DNA of 64,000 bases. It comes from Oncomelania hupensis. Its lineage: Eukaryota; Mollusca; Gastropoda; Littorinimorpha; Pomatiopsidae. Positions 1-11,002 of this stretch are shown here, piece by piece. The position numbers and the translations under genes were made by a program. The notes under the pieces are model-generated. The model was given only the letters and a program-made list of their open reading frames with translations. It had not been told where the DNA came from and did not search any database. Position 1 is the first letter of the stretch. The number at the start of each line of letters is the position of its first letter. The stretch is taken from positions 73,770,117 to 73,834,116 of the forward strand of contig CM072511.1 in assembly GCA_036898135.1 (NCBI GenBank), in the 5' to 3' direction.

Positions 1-204
1 TAGTAAGAAAAAAAGAAAAAAAGTTAATTTATTTGGGGATAGCAACTATAAATCATAACTAACTATAATTTCAATTCTTACACATTAATGACAAACTACT
101 TAATGTTTGTTAGAGATCGTCACTGTTACATTTCTGACATACACAATCCTGTCTTGGAATGTTAAAATATCTGCCTCTCTGCATTGACATTCTGTGGTTG
201 TATC

Positions 205-930
205 CTAAACTTTAAAACATATATTGTTATCGGGTAGGCCTATTCGGCCATTAACTATGCAGGCATTCATGGTTTTGCAAACATTAATTATGTTATGACC
301 AATTGCGTTTACAAAGTTATCATCAGAGAGACGTTCTGGTAATATAGTATTACTAGCATCAAAAATAATAAAACTCGTCAACATCAAAAATCATAATTTT
401 TATTATCATTGCCATCAACATCATCATCCTTCCCATTACCACCATCGTCATCTGCATCGTTCTGATCAGATTTAACACTCAAGCAACGCACATAATCATC
501 AAATAAACAACCTGTTCTAGCATTAAAATCCCCAAGTAAACAAAGTCTGTCGGCGTTTAAGTAAGCGATTGAGTTTTCCACATTTGTGAAAGCACAACGA
601 TCAAAGTAACAAGATTTCTTAGGAGGAAAATAAACACCACCAAATAATAGTTCTGTTTTAATAAAAACCCTTATCTAGCAGGAAAAATAAACATCGGGAC
701 TTCATTCATAATCAACAAATTTATAATGAGAAAATACTGACGCGTCCACTTTATCCTGTTTATCGTTAATTTCAATCACGCTAACATACTGAGAAATTAA
801 GTTTTTACACAGAGAACTAGACCTTCACACTTCATCCTAAATTTACTTTTGTTTTTGTAAAATATTGTATACCCAGGGATACGAATTTGATCAGCGTCGT
901 CAAGTTTTGTTTTAGATATAGGCTTAATCT
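205..930 (-). pseudogene. Decayed LINE endonuclease fragment
   Basis: On the minus strand, broken reading frames give the hallmarks of a non-LTR retrotransposon AP-like endonuclease: an N-proximal DQIRIPGYTIFYKNKSK-like segment (about 790-890), a GGVYFPPKK segment (about 600-640), LCLLGDFNARTG (about 510-550, the catalytic GDFN block) and a later INVCKTMNACIVNGRIG segment (about 230-290). Frameshifts and stops separate the pieces, so it cannot be expressed as one protein. No RT domain follows on the minus side within the window because the fragment runs towards the left edge. The clade is uncertain; Jockey/CR1-type is my guess from the endonuclease spacing. This is dead repeat DNA, not a host gene. 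Confidence 0.5.
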
Positions 931-2081
931 GACACAAAGTGCACAAAATCGGGGGATAGCAGCTTACTCCGAACACTACAAACGTTTGAGGCTAAAAGGT
1001 ATATTTTATATATTTTAGGTTCATATTTATATTATTTATATAAACGCTATACACCAATTTCTTACTAACAATTACCGCATCGACATCGTATACCGAAGTA
1101 TTTACGGCGTCATCAGGACCATCAACACTGAAATCTCTCGCCGATGCTGCCACACCATGCCATACAATTAGCTTGTAATTGTATGTTTTCACGTGAATTT
1201 ACATAGTTATAATCAAAAGAAGCAAGATGTACAAAATGGCTAGTTGTTATATCCTTCAAATCTGTAGCATTATTACATATAGTCGACGATATTGATGCAT
1301 TATTTACATAACTACTGAATTAATAGCATTTTGAATGACATCATTATCAATAATATCATCATCACAATCAACATGAACTACAGAGTCATCACGGTCATCA
1401 TCAAATGAATAATTATCAGTAGCAGCAGCATCACAATCACCCCTTGGGGTCATGAGCAATCTTGCCACTGTAGATTGTTCTAACCTATAAAGGGTACAGT
1501 GAAAGCCCCAGTTGAAAACCTGTCTTGCCTTTGTAGGCATGACAAATTAACTGTGGCAACAGTTCCCCCCGTTGGAGTGCCGGGGGTTTCAGTATAAATA
1601 GTATCCCCACTTTCTGGAAATTTAGTGCTTTAAATTCCCACTGTCGCTGTCTTCCTCATTTGCTCTTTCCCATTCCCGATCTGTCCTACCACTCTGCTAT
1701 ACTATCTTCTTCTTCGCTAGATCAATGACCTACCTTTTTTCTTGAAAACTCTTCCTGGACAAGACTCCTTGTTTGTGTATGGGGTCTGTTGGATCAGCTT
1801 GGGAGTGTTGGACGCTTTCTGCCGGGTGGTCACTAGGGCTTCCTATGAATGTACTATTTAGCAATATAGGCATTTTATATGTATGTTTTTTGTTGATGAT
1901 TTATAATGATGTTTGTATTCTATTTTGTTTTTGTAATCGGGGAGTTCGCGTAGTTGAGGTCAACCCTCAGCCGTCCCTCGCGTGGGATGTCTTTATTGTA
2001 AAGTGACTGGCCGGTGGAGGGCATTCAATTTTCCCACTGGGGTTGTTTCAACAGATCTTTTATGCGGATCGGGGGTTGTCC
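931..2081. other. Unassigned AT-rich DNA
   Basis: Only short ORFs are present (for example 992-1192 minus and 1773-2006 plus), without recognisable domains. The last several hundred bases lead directly into the GGTCC...GGACC repeat and an AATC-type tail, so part of this stretch may be the 3' end of a retroposon. Confidence 0.4.
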
Positions 2082-2146
2082 GGTCCTGATTTGGCTCGGA
2101 AGAGTCCGCTGGACCTAAAGCAATAATAAATCAATCAATCAATCAA
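2082..2146 (+). repeat. GGTCC...GGACC tail repeat with (AATC)n end
   Basis: A short conserved block beginning GGTCCTGATTTGGCTCGGAA and closing with CCGCTGGACC can form a small hairpin, and it is followed by AATC repeats typical of a retroposon 3' end. Related blocks lie at 9071-9120, 10858-10905, 49240-49285 and 60786-60820. I cannot name the family. Confidence 0.6.
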
Positions 2147-2149
2147 GCA

Positions 2150-2348
2150 TCACAATCATCATTATAGGCTTCAAAAATAGTATTTTCGCAGTCTCCATTA
2201 ACAACATCATCATCGCTCTCATCACCACCAACAGTCTCATCAATCACATCATCACTACCATCATCTACATCATTATCACCAGCGGAATCATGATCGACAA
2301 CATCATCATCAAAACCATCATTGCAACATAGACATCAAATAATTTATT

Positions 2349-2406
<58 letters not shown>

Positions 2407-2560
2407 CCATCATTATCATCATCCTTCTCACCATCCTCATCACTGCTATAGTAGTCAACACTGATAACATCACTATCAAAGAGAGCATCACCAATGGCAT
2501 CATCACCACCGCCATCGACATAAGTACAATCATTCCTACTATTATTACAAACACCATCTG
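2150..2560. repeat. (ATC)n microsatellite with cryptic ATC-rich flanks
   Basis: A pure CAT/ATC array runs from about 2341 to 2405 and is embedded in 400 bp of degenerate ATC/ACC-rich DNA. The Met/Val/Ile-rich ORF antisense to it (2318-2620) is a by-product of the array. Confidence 0.85.
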
Positions 2561-2742
2561 CACCAGCAGGACTGGTAGCTTCCAGCGTCTGTCCATTACT
2601 TCTGAGCTTCTGCTAACCACATTGTGGAGGCACCATGCAGATGATAACTCTTGGCAGGAAGATCTCCCTCACCATGAGGATGTGTCTTGGCTAAAAGGGC
2701 TGAGGAGTTCAACATGAGCTGGTGATAAAAGTTATGACCCTG

Positions 2743-2892
2743 AGGTTGCTTGCTCACTGGATTGCTGCTTGTACGAGTAAATAAAATGGACAAAGGAATG
2801 GACAAAGAGGGCTCCTTGTTTCTTCCTTCTTCTCCTCCTCCTTTCTCTGCACCCCCATTAAACCGCACCACAATTTCTCCCTATCCTATCAC
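2743..2892 (+). repeat. Dispersed direct repeat, copy 1
   Basis: A block of about 150 bp starting GGTTGCTTGCTC and ending TATCCTATCACA recurs at 4771-4912 in the same orientation with clear divergence. It includes a pyrimidine-rich CTTCTTCTCCTCC stretch. Function unknown. Confidence 0.6.
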
Positions 2893-3270
2893 AAATGGCG
2901 TCATCGACAGGATGGAACAGCAAACTCAGGGCGCGGGAGAAGACGACGGACACAGATGCTCGACGTGCAGCAGGAGATCCTCGGTGATGTAGCTAGCGGT
3001 TCACTATTGAGGTAGTTGATGGAAGTTTATTGATTTGTTTACATGTATCTTGTTAACGCCTAGAACACATAACAGTGATAAATTGAAATTTTTGTTGTAT
3101 GAATTGATGTTGGCGTTGTGAACGAGTCAAGAGTACCTATACACTAACATGAATAGACCAACGTTCAATATCTGGCTGCAGTGATCGAGAGACTGAAGAT
3201 TCACAAGGACAGGATCATTATTGTCCAAAAAATAAAAGTCAAGTAAGAATTTTTCTTTTTTCTAATGTAG

Positions 3271-3605
3271 ATCGGTTTATAGATGTTCGGGGTTTGTGGG
3301 GTTATTGGAATCTTTCATCTAAGGAGAAAATGGAGACCATCTTCTCCAATATGGGAGACGATGTCCAGGCCAAACTTTGTTGCCATCCTAAAGACGTGCG
3401 GGATGATCCCGGGAAGGTCCTCTCTGGGCTATGGCGGCAGGCAGGCAGACAGTTGGCCAGCTGCTTAGTCATAGGTGCTTCCTTAAGCGGCGAGAGGTGG
3501 TTTTTTAAAGTCTCCTCTCTGAAAATCCTAATCGGGAAGAGAGGGGACTATAAACTGATACACATACATGATACACATACATGCGAGAGGTGGTTTAGTT
3601 GCTAA
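3271..3605 (+). CDS. Possible exon, unknown protein
   Basis: A pyrimidine-rich tract and a TAG at 3268-3270 look like a splice acceptor. They are followed by an open frame encoding RFIDVRGLWGYWNLSSKEK... and then a segment with GDDVQAKLCCHPKDVRDD, ending at a stop near 3605. The composition looks protein-like, with Trp, Cys and charged residues spread out, unlike the low-complexity shadows around it. I do not recognise the family and no partner exon is visible. It may equally be a chance ORF or a fragment of an unrecognised transposon. Confidence 0.25.
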
Positions 3606-4132
3606 ATGGATCACCTTTACCGCTTATACATGACTCATGAAAGCGAGGGGGAGCAATTCTGTGTGAGCAGGTTATCTACCTCTGTAGTTATGTAACTGTA
3701 TGAATATGAATGTTTTTTCTGTTATTTGGTTTTATCATTATGTATCAATTTCTAAAAAAAAAAATTGATGCCATTCATGATCAATTAAACATGTAAATTG
3801 TTGTTTTTTGTATGTTTGACCACGTATTATGCATTATTCGTTTGTATTGAATAATATGATATATTACGTGTAACTAATATGATTGTGCACCACTTTTATG
3901 GACTGGAAATATGACGATATGTTTGAATTGGTTTGGTGCAAATCGTAATTTGGTTTACATGGTTTTGATGCTGATGATGTGTTGGCAGGAAGCCACAGGG
4001 TTTTATTTTCATTTGGAATTTTGTCCTGTTAGGAATATTGGCTATATGTGGAATAAGAATACTTTGTCTACAGTCGGTGTGTAAAGCACCCAGCATCCAC
4101 ATGGTGTCAGGAGCAAGTGGGGTTACTTGTTG
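3606..4132. other. Unassigned AT-rich DNA
   Basis: No domain-bearing ORF, RNA gene or clear repeat was seen in this stretch. Confidence 0.4.
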
Positions 4133-4636
4133 GTTGATAAATTTGGAAAGACAGGACCATCAGCTACATTCCAAGACTGCTGCGCTCCCTTGTCATCTCC
4201 ATCTTTCTATACGCTTGCTCACAGCAGATCTACAACGAAGAATACAAAGCATGGAGATGAGGTGCTACAGAAGACTTCTGGGCATTTCCTATACCCAGCA
4301 CATCACCAACGAAGAAGTCCGAAAGACCATCACACAAGCCATTGGACAACACGATGACCTGCTCACAGTGGTGAAAAAAACGGAAAATCCGATGGTATGG
4401 CCACGTCACTAGATCATCAGGTCTTGCAAGGACCATCCTGCAAGGCACAGTGCAAGGAGGTAAAATAAGAGGCAGACCGAAAAAGAGGTGAAAGGACAAC
4501 ATTCGAGAATGGACTGGTTTGACACTGAGCGAAACCATCAGGGTTGCTGAGGACAGGGAAAGATGGAGTACGCTGGTTAAACGATCATCTTTGGTGCCCC
4601 TACGACCTCCGAGTTACGGGATAGGATAGGATAGGA
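4133..4636 (+). mobile_element. RTE LINE, 5'-truncated 3' end
   Basis: The sequence matches the last ~500 bp of the intact RTE at 20368-23718, from the DRTISLHSK region through the conserved C-terminal block (MRCYRRLLGISYTQHITNEEV...). It ends with the pentamer tail (GGATA)n at 4620-4636. A frame break after the GQHDDLLTVVKK segment makes it a pseudogene. Severe 5' truncation is the usual outcome of target-primed reverse transcription. Confidence 0.88.
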
Positions 4637-4770
4637 ATTATGTTGTTGTTTTTTGTTTGAACCAAAGGATTTCTGGTAATGACTGGTGTTTTCTTTCTTT
4701 TACATTAATCTGTATGTCGACTTATTTTATGTATGTACACTTGTATTTATGTGTCCTTGCTATGTTGTTA

Positions 4771-4912
4771 CAGGTTGCTTGCTCGCTTGATTGCTGCTTG
4801 TACAACTGGACAAAGAAATGATCAAAGATGGCTTCTTAATTCTTCCTTCTTTTCCTCCTCCTTCCTCTGCATCCCACTTCAACCGCACCACCATTTCTCC
4901 ATATCCTATCAC
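4771..4912 (+). repeat. Dispersed direct repeat, copy 2
   Basis: Second copy of the 2743-2892 block, with the same 5' GGTTGCTTGCTC and 3' TATCCTATCACA ends. Confidence 0.6.
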
Positions 4913-5210
4913 ATTATGATCGGCTTAAGGGTGTGGGATTCAGAAGATTCAGGGTGGGAGTGGAGTACTTGACGAACTGTGCTTTCATTACAACTTTGTT
5001 AAAGCCAACAGTTTTTGTTTAATAAAGTTATGGAAATGTGTGGGTAAGTGTGTGTTTGTGCACGTGTGAGTGCCCGTGTGTTCCCATGTAATCTTTTAGC
5101 ATGCCTTTTTATACTTATATGTGATGCTATATAATCTTACGATGTTTAACGTGCTTTATGTTATAATGTTGTATCATATTGTTAAAATAGGCTATTTATC
5201 CTTGCGAGTG

Positions 5211-5211
<1 letters not shown>

Positions 5212-5286
<75 letters not shown>
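5212..5286. repeat. (ATT)n microsatellite
   Basis: Uninterrupted ATT array of about 25 units. Confidence 0.97.
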
Positions 5287-5603
5287 GACATTTCGAAACG
5301 TCTCATCTTGACAGATCTACGCGTGACAATACAATATACGATAGAATACCTCACACAAATGAAAAATATTTTAACAATGACCTTGATAATGATTGAAGAA
5401 GATAAGTAGTAACAACCGTAGAAGGCAATAACAGTAAACAGAACATTTTGACAAATACAATTACAATGAAAAAAAATAGGTAGAAGAAGAGGGAGACAGA
5501 AAAAGGATCGACGAAAACTACAAACATTATACAAATATTTTTCAAGCAACAGCGCAGAATCAAATCAAACTCTATTATTGCACGCCTTCCAACAGAAAAC
5601 TAT

Positions 5604-5690
5604 GACGGCCTACTAGCTCCAAAACCGAGAGCTACTATTACCACGAGATAATTGAAATTAACACGTGTTCTTTGTAACTTACAGAGATAA
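5604..5690. repeat. Palindromic MITE family, fragment
   Basis: It begins GACGGCCTACTAGCTCCAAA, the same terminus seen on the foldback elements at 18293-18877 and 48226-48846, and continues with AATTGAAATTAACACG as in their interior. A diverged remnant. Confidence 0.5.
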
Positions 5691-5772
5691 CGAGTGGGGG
5701 GAGAGGGGGGGGGGAGAAAATGTTAATTAATGATTATCAGTATTTGACACGTCTTCCTACCACAAGAACCTG

Positions 5773-6323
5773 ATAATATTTTTCTTATATAGCGCTTTTC
5801 CAGCTCAAGAGCTGCTCAAGGCGCTGGCCGATACAGGATCTAACTCAAGCCGCCCGAGACGCCCACCCGCAGCCTTTGGGCGCATGGTCTGGTAGGTACC
5901 CTACCTTACCTACCTACCTACCAGCTCAAGAGCTGCTCAAGGCGCTGGCCGATACAGGATCTAACTCAAGCCGCCCGAGACGCCCACCCGCAGCCTTTGG
6001 GCGCATGGTCTGACGCCCGGACAACTGAGCACAATCCTGGGCAGCCAGGGATGGGGGAGAAGGACCTAGGTGCATGCTGGGTGTGTTCTTGTCACCGGCA
6101 CTCACCCGTCTAGGACATGAGCGTCAGGATCTTTAAAGTCCGTTATGATGGAATGTATGCGACACAGACTAGACCTCGGTTTATACTCTCATCCGAAGGA
6201 GTAGGAAAACAGGAGTAAAGTGTCTTTCCCAGGGACACAACACAATGGCCCGGCCAGGGCTCGAACCCGGGACCTTCAGATCCGCAAGCCGAAGCACTAC
6301 CAATAGACCACAGTGCCTCCTTA
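5773..6323 (-). repeat. tRNA-derived SINE (family 1), with internal duplication
   Basis: Read on the minus strand from 6323, it starts with a tRNA-like head: an A-box-like TGGTCTATTGGTAGTGC and a B box GGTTCGAGCCC (6257-6267 on the plus strand). A body with GACACTTTACTCC and GGATGAGAGTATAAACCGAG follows, then a 3' tail with AGCTCTTGAGCTGGAAAAGC and CGCTATATAAG. The 3' ~95 bp are tandemly duplicated (5799-5892 and 5921-6014) across a short TACC repeat. Other copies lie at 42858-43170, 57366-57665 and 62115-62530. Confidence 0.85.
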
Positions 6324-6372
6324 ATAACAAATATCATGAGATAATTACACATATCATAGGACAATTACAATT

Positions 6373-7911
6373 CCTATCCTACTCTATCCTCTCCCGAGAC
6401 TCTAAGGTCGTTGGTGCACCACAGATGATCACCGGCTTACTCCATCTTTCTCTGTCCTCAGCAACCCTCAGTCCATTCTCGAATGTTGTCCTACCTCTTT
6501 TTCTGTCTCCCTCTTCTTCTACCTTCTTGCACCGTGCCTTGCAGTAGGGTCTTTGAAAGGCGTGATATTCTGGTGACGTGGCCATACCGTCGGAGTTTCC
6601 GTTTCTTCACCGCTGTGAGCATGTCATCGTGTTGTCCAACGGCTTGTGTGATGGTCTGTCGGACTTCGTCGTTTGTGATTTGCTGGGTATAGGAAATATC
6701 CAGAAGTCTTCTGTAGCACCTCATCTCCATGCTTTGTATTCTTCGTTGTAGATCTGCTGTGAGGGTCCATGTTTTGCACGCGTATAGGAAAAAGGAGATG
6801 AAAAGAGGGCGCAGCAGTCTTACCTTACCTTAACTTACCTTAATCACTCAACCTTACCTTACCTTACCTTACCTTACCTTACCTTACCTTACCTTACCTT
6901 ACCTTACCTTACCTTACCTTACCTTACCTTACCTTACCTTACCATTGTCTGATACAATGGCTCCTAAATATTTGAAGCTATGCACTGATTTGAGGAATTG
7001 GCCTTGGATGTCCGTGTTGATGCCATTGGTGTTGTTGGTCATCATTTTGGTCTTCTCTGCACTTATTTCTATTCCATAAGCTCTGGAGGTGGTGTCAAGC
7101 CTCTGTACCAGCTGTTCAAGTTCTTGTTCCTCTCCAGCCAATCCATCAATGTCATCCTCAAAACGAAGATTGGAGATTGCTCTACCCCCTAAGCTGACTG
7201 TGCCTTCGTGATCTGCAAGAGCCTCTGATATGATGTGCTCTAGGAAGATGTTGAAGAGTGCTGGAGAGAGTAGGCATCCTTGACGCACACCGATTGTTGT
7301 TCTGAACCAGTTCCCGATGACGCTGTTATGGAGGACTGCACTGGTAGCCTTGTCATACAGGCTTTTGATGACTTCAATAATTTTAGGGCTTATGTTGTAC
7401 ACTTTCATTGTTGCCCACAGAGCTGCATGCCAGACTCGGTCAAAGGCTTTCTTGAAGTCTACAATCACATGATATATATGTTGTTCGTGCTGTAGGTATT
7501 TCTAGCAGATTATTCTGAGGTTGAAAATCTGTTCTATGGTATTTTGCTCTGCCCTGAATCCTGCTTGTTCTTCAGCTTTAATTTGTTCAGCTTGGGGTTT
7601 CAACCTGTTGAGTATTATTTTGAGGAAGACCTTGCTGGGATGGCTGATGAGGCTGATGGTGCGGTAATTTTCACACTCCTGGAGATTACCTTTTTGGGAA
7701 GAGTGATGACAAGCGACTGGGTCCATGGTGTAGGCCTCTCCCCACTCTGCCAGATCTTGTTACAGTTAATGGTGCGGGCGTCAATCATCGCTTCTCCTCC
7801 TGCTTGGAGCAATTCCGTGGGTGTGTTGTCCACTCCCCTTTCTTCAGTGATTGCACTGCTGCTCCAACTTCTTCTCGGAGAATTGGGAGGATTTCTTCCT
7901 CTTCTCTGTTC
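6373..7911 (-). mobile_element. RTE LINE copy, degenerate
   Basis: Antisense RTE sequence covering the RT domain and C-terminus. VIVDFKKAFDRVWHAALWATMKVYN and IGVRQGCLLSP are readable, but the catalytic motif reads FEDD rather than FADD and frameshifts break the ORF. The tail (reverse of GGATA repeats) is at 6373. A TTACC array at 6819-6945 replaces about 170 bp of the ORF. The 5' end stops at 7911 and abuts an unrelated repeat also found at 17072-17170. Dead copy. Confidence 0.9.
6819..6945. repeat. (TTACC)n microsatellite inside RTE
   Basis: More than 20 TTACC units, partly imperfect at the left. Undamaged RTE copies carry a single CTTACCTT at this exact point, so the array looks like an in situ expansion with loss of adjacent RTE sequence. 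Confidence 0.92.
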
Positions 7912-8030
7912 TGGGGCGAACTTGTTTTTTCCAACCTAGTTCCAGTCATTCGCTGAAAAAAGCAATTACCGAAGTCGAACGAAGCTCTCCGAGTCGAGAG
8001 AAGCTATCCGATGTTTTACGAACGAATGCT
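7912..8030 (+). repeat. Short dispersed repeat abutting RTE
   Basis: The block with CTTGTTTTTTCCAACCTAG, TTCCAGTCATTCG and CCGAAGTCGAACGAAGCTCT recurs inverted at 17072-17170. In both places it sits directly against a truncated RTE copy, but at opposite RTE ends, so it is an independent unit. Confidence 0.65.
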
Positions 8031-8040
8031 GGCAGGACTA

Positions 8041-8171
8041 CGTGAAACCACAGGCTGGGAAGTCTCGTCTTTCGTAGGCCTCAATTACATACTATAATAC
8101 GTACGTATGTAGGAGGCCCACGAGTTTACAAAGACGAAAGAAAAGACTTCAGAGCCTGTGGTGAAACATCC
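8041..8171. repeat. Imperfect inverted repeat (foldback)
   Basis: The left arm (ACCACAGGCT..GAAGTCT..TCTTTCG..GGCCTC..TACATAC) and its inverted right arm meet around a central TACGTACGTA. The transcript would form a long imperfect hairpin. It could be a small MITE. Confidence 0.6.
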
Positions 8172-8811
8172 GTGCATAAAAATAGCCGCTGTTGCTTCTA
8201 GATCTAATTCTATTTCGATCTGCACAGCTTCAAGCTCTAAGTCAAGTCGAGATTCGCATTTCGAAGCAGTTATTATTATTATTATTATTTTACATGTATG
8301 ATGATTAATATACTGACACAATTAGTAATAAAGAGAAAAAGTAATATATAACACATAATGCACACATACAACGATTTCATATCTATATCAACAAAAAAAA
8401 AACATGACAAAACTTCAAAGCGCTATGGATACGTTGATGTCCCTTCAGCACAAGGCAAAGCAAGTTTATAATGGTCTAAAAAAAACCGTCACATTTGTAT
8501 TGCAAGCACCAAAGCAATTATTTATTTAAATAATATTATTCTTTTTAACTGATACAGTAAATTTGTTATGTATATTTCAATGATATGTATTTTAATGAGA
8601 AACACGTATTTTAAAAAAATGTTGCGTGGCAGGCGGAAATTTCCATAAATCATCTGAAAACTTTGGTAAATCTATAAGAAAAAATAACCAGTAACACCAT
8701 ATGAATATTTCGGGTTACACCCAACTTCAGCAAAAACAAACAAAACGTCACTGACCATATTTACACCATTGAGCACGCACAGCAGCACATTAGTCCTTTT
8801 TTTTAAAGTAG
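8172..8811. other. Unassigned AT-rich DNA
   Basis: No domain-bearing ORF, RNA gene or repeat recognised apart from a short ATT run at 8271-8290. Confidence 0.4.
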
Positions 8812-8821
8812 GAATAATAAA

Positions 8822-8904
<83 letters not shown>

Positions 8905-8969
8905 TAATAATAATAATAATAATAATAAAATAAATAAATAAATAAATTACAGATTTAACTAAATAACTA

Positions 8970-9046
<77 letters not shown>
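8812..9046. repeat. (AAT)n and (ACT)n microsatellites
   Basis: An AAT/ATAA-type array (about 8812-8946) is followed after a short AT spacer by a pure ACT array (8971-9046). Confidence 0.96.
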
Positions 9047-9143
9047 GCGAAGTTGTGGTCTTGATTTTGTGGTCCTGATTCGGCTTTTTGCAGTCCGCTG
9101 GACCCTGTAAGCAATGAATAACTAATTAGCTATTAATTTAACT

Positions 9144-9640
9144 CACAAGTATATCAACTAACAAGTTAGTATCTCTCTTCTATGTCTCTATCGACGTGCG
9201 CGTACAACCGGTTGCTTCCCTTTACCTGCTTTTCGCTCCATAGAGCGTCATCGGCCTGAAATAACTTTTTAGAAACTTCAAAACCCAGGGGAATTATGGG
9301 TAGGGAAATGCTTTTCTGAAATGACGTCGGCCAAATCCTTCTTTAGTTTCTTTGCTCGAGCAAAGGCAATCTCATAGGTATGAAGCACTTCGTCCATTAT
9401 AACTCCATCGCTGATAATACTGCTGACAAGTTTCTGCCTTTGTTCACTACCAGAAATATGCAGTTCCTCTCCCAACTTTCGTTTCATTTCAGCGAGAACA
9501 GATTTCCCAGAATTCTCTATTCTATTTTTAGGTTTGGGATATTCCCGTCTCAGCTTGTGGCTAAAACCAATGGCAACGGGACCACCGCACGTCGACTTGG
9601 GGCAATACGAGATACTAACTTGTTAGTTGATATACTTGTG
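9144..9640 (-). mobile_element. TIR DNA transposon X (non-autonomous), 7-bp TSD
   Basis: A 32-bp perfect terminal inverted repeat (CACAAGTATATCAACTAACA...) occupies 9144-9175 and 9609-9640. The flanking 7-bp TTTAACT (9137-9143 and 9641-9647) is a target-site duplication: the uninterrupted site, one TTTAACT followed by CTGATCTCGAG, is seen at about 10927-10944. The minus strand carries a 69-codon ORF (9278-9487; SGSEQRQKLVSSIISDG...) without a recognisable transposase domain. Both ends match element Y (9679-10856) in inverted orientation, so X is a shorter relative. A 7-bp duplication does not clearly fit a standard superfamily (hAT gives 8 bp, Mutator 9 bp). Confidence 0.88.
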
Positions 9641-9678
9641 TTTAACTCTGATCTCGAGCTGTCTTGATTTTGTGGTCC

Positions 9679-10856
9679 CACAAGTATATCAACTAACAAG
9701 TTAGTATCTCGTATTGCCCCCTGTCGACGTGCGGTGGTCCAGTTGCCCTTGGTTTTAGCCACAAGCTGAGACGGGGGTATCCCAAACCTAAAAATAGAAT
9801 AGAGAATTCTGGGAAATCTGATAACTAGCTACGGTTGCAGTCGTGGTCGCCATTTCTCGCGAAGATGTGCTGGCTGAAATTAAAACAAAAGTTGGGAGAG
9901 GAACTGCATATTTCTGGTAGTGAACAATGGCTTTTCTCAATTATCGAAGGAGAACACGATGGATTTATAGAAACATGCACACATGTACATGTGAGCTCAG
10001 TGCAGGCGATCGTGAGTCTCAGTGAACGATTGATCGCCATTGTCATCGATTCAGCTGCTCAGATCGCTTCGATGTGATGGTTCATTTATCGCTTGTATCA
10101 CACTGTATAATGCACATGCAAGTTCTGTCAAAGATATGATGATTTGAGCATATGTTCGATTCCGTACCGATTGGAAGGTGGGGTGGAAAAATTCAATCAT
10201 GGTGATGATCAATCCTATTTTGCAATGGTTGTTAGGCCTACTTTATTGTGTATGGTCACGGGTACTTACCTTTTGTAGTTTGTGTGCTTTTTGTCCTGTC
10301 GGCCTTGAGTGTTTGCGTCGCCTTGGCTCGTTGTACTTTGTTGTGGTCTCGCTCTCTTTTGATTTTTGAAAGCAAATTCAAATAGGAGTACTTCCTAAAT
10401 AGCTGTCAACATGTATTTTGTACCGCTTTTCAGGGGAAGCAACTCTCATTGACCTACTTTCGGTTTATTTAGGCGTACTGTCAACATGCATTTTGTACCG
10501 CTTTTCAGGGGAAGCAACTCTACTTTCGGTTTATTTAGGGATAATGCCTATTGCATTGTTATCCAGCAGCATGCGAGGTCAAATTAGACGAATTCAGATC
10601 TAACCAATCTTCTTGTGACGCCATTTTGCGTGTGTCTCGTGTGCCATGCACCAGTCGCGAAGAGTCCTCTCGACGTCATTTCAGAAAAGGATTTCCCTAC
10701 CCATAATTCCCCTGGGTTTTGAAGTTTCTAAAAAATTATTTTAGGCCGACGACGCTCTATGGAGCACAAAGCATGTAAAGGGAAGCAACCGGTTGTACGC
10801 GCACGTCGACAGAGACATAGAAGGGAGATACTAACTTGTTAGTTGATATACTTGTG
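9679..10856 (+). mobile_element. TIR DNA transposon Y (non-autonomous), 7-bp TSD
   Basis: It has the same 32-bp TIRs as X (9679-9710 and 10825-10856). It is flanked by GTGGTCC at 9672-9678 and 10857-10863, and the unfilled site GTGGTCCTGATTCGG exists at 9070-9084. Inside is a broken version of the ORF seen in X (VLAEIKTKVG... then a stop), a 75-bp tandem duplication (10404-10540; TGTCAACATG..ACCGCTTTTCAGGGG) and no transposase. X and Y lie in opposite orientation in two neighbouring copies of one host repeat, so the pair reads as a large inverted repeat. Confidence 0.88.
10404..10540 (+). repeat. 75-bp tandem duplication inside transposon Y
   Basis: Two units begin TGTCAACATG at 10404 and 10479; the second lacks a few bases after GGGGAAGCAACTCT. 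Confidence 0.9.
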
Positions 10857-11002
10857 GTGGTCCTGATTCGGCTCTTTGCAGTCCGCTGGACCCTGTAAGC
10901 AATGAATAACTAACTAACTATTAATTTAACTCTGATCTCGAGTTATAAAAAAACAATTCGCTTGGCCTACTCGTTCTTCACCGGAAATTTAAAGATTTAA
11001 AT

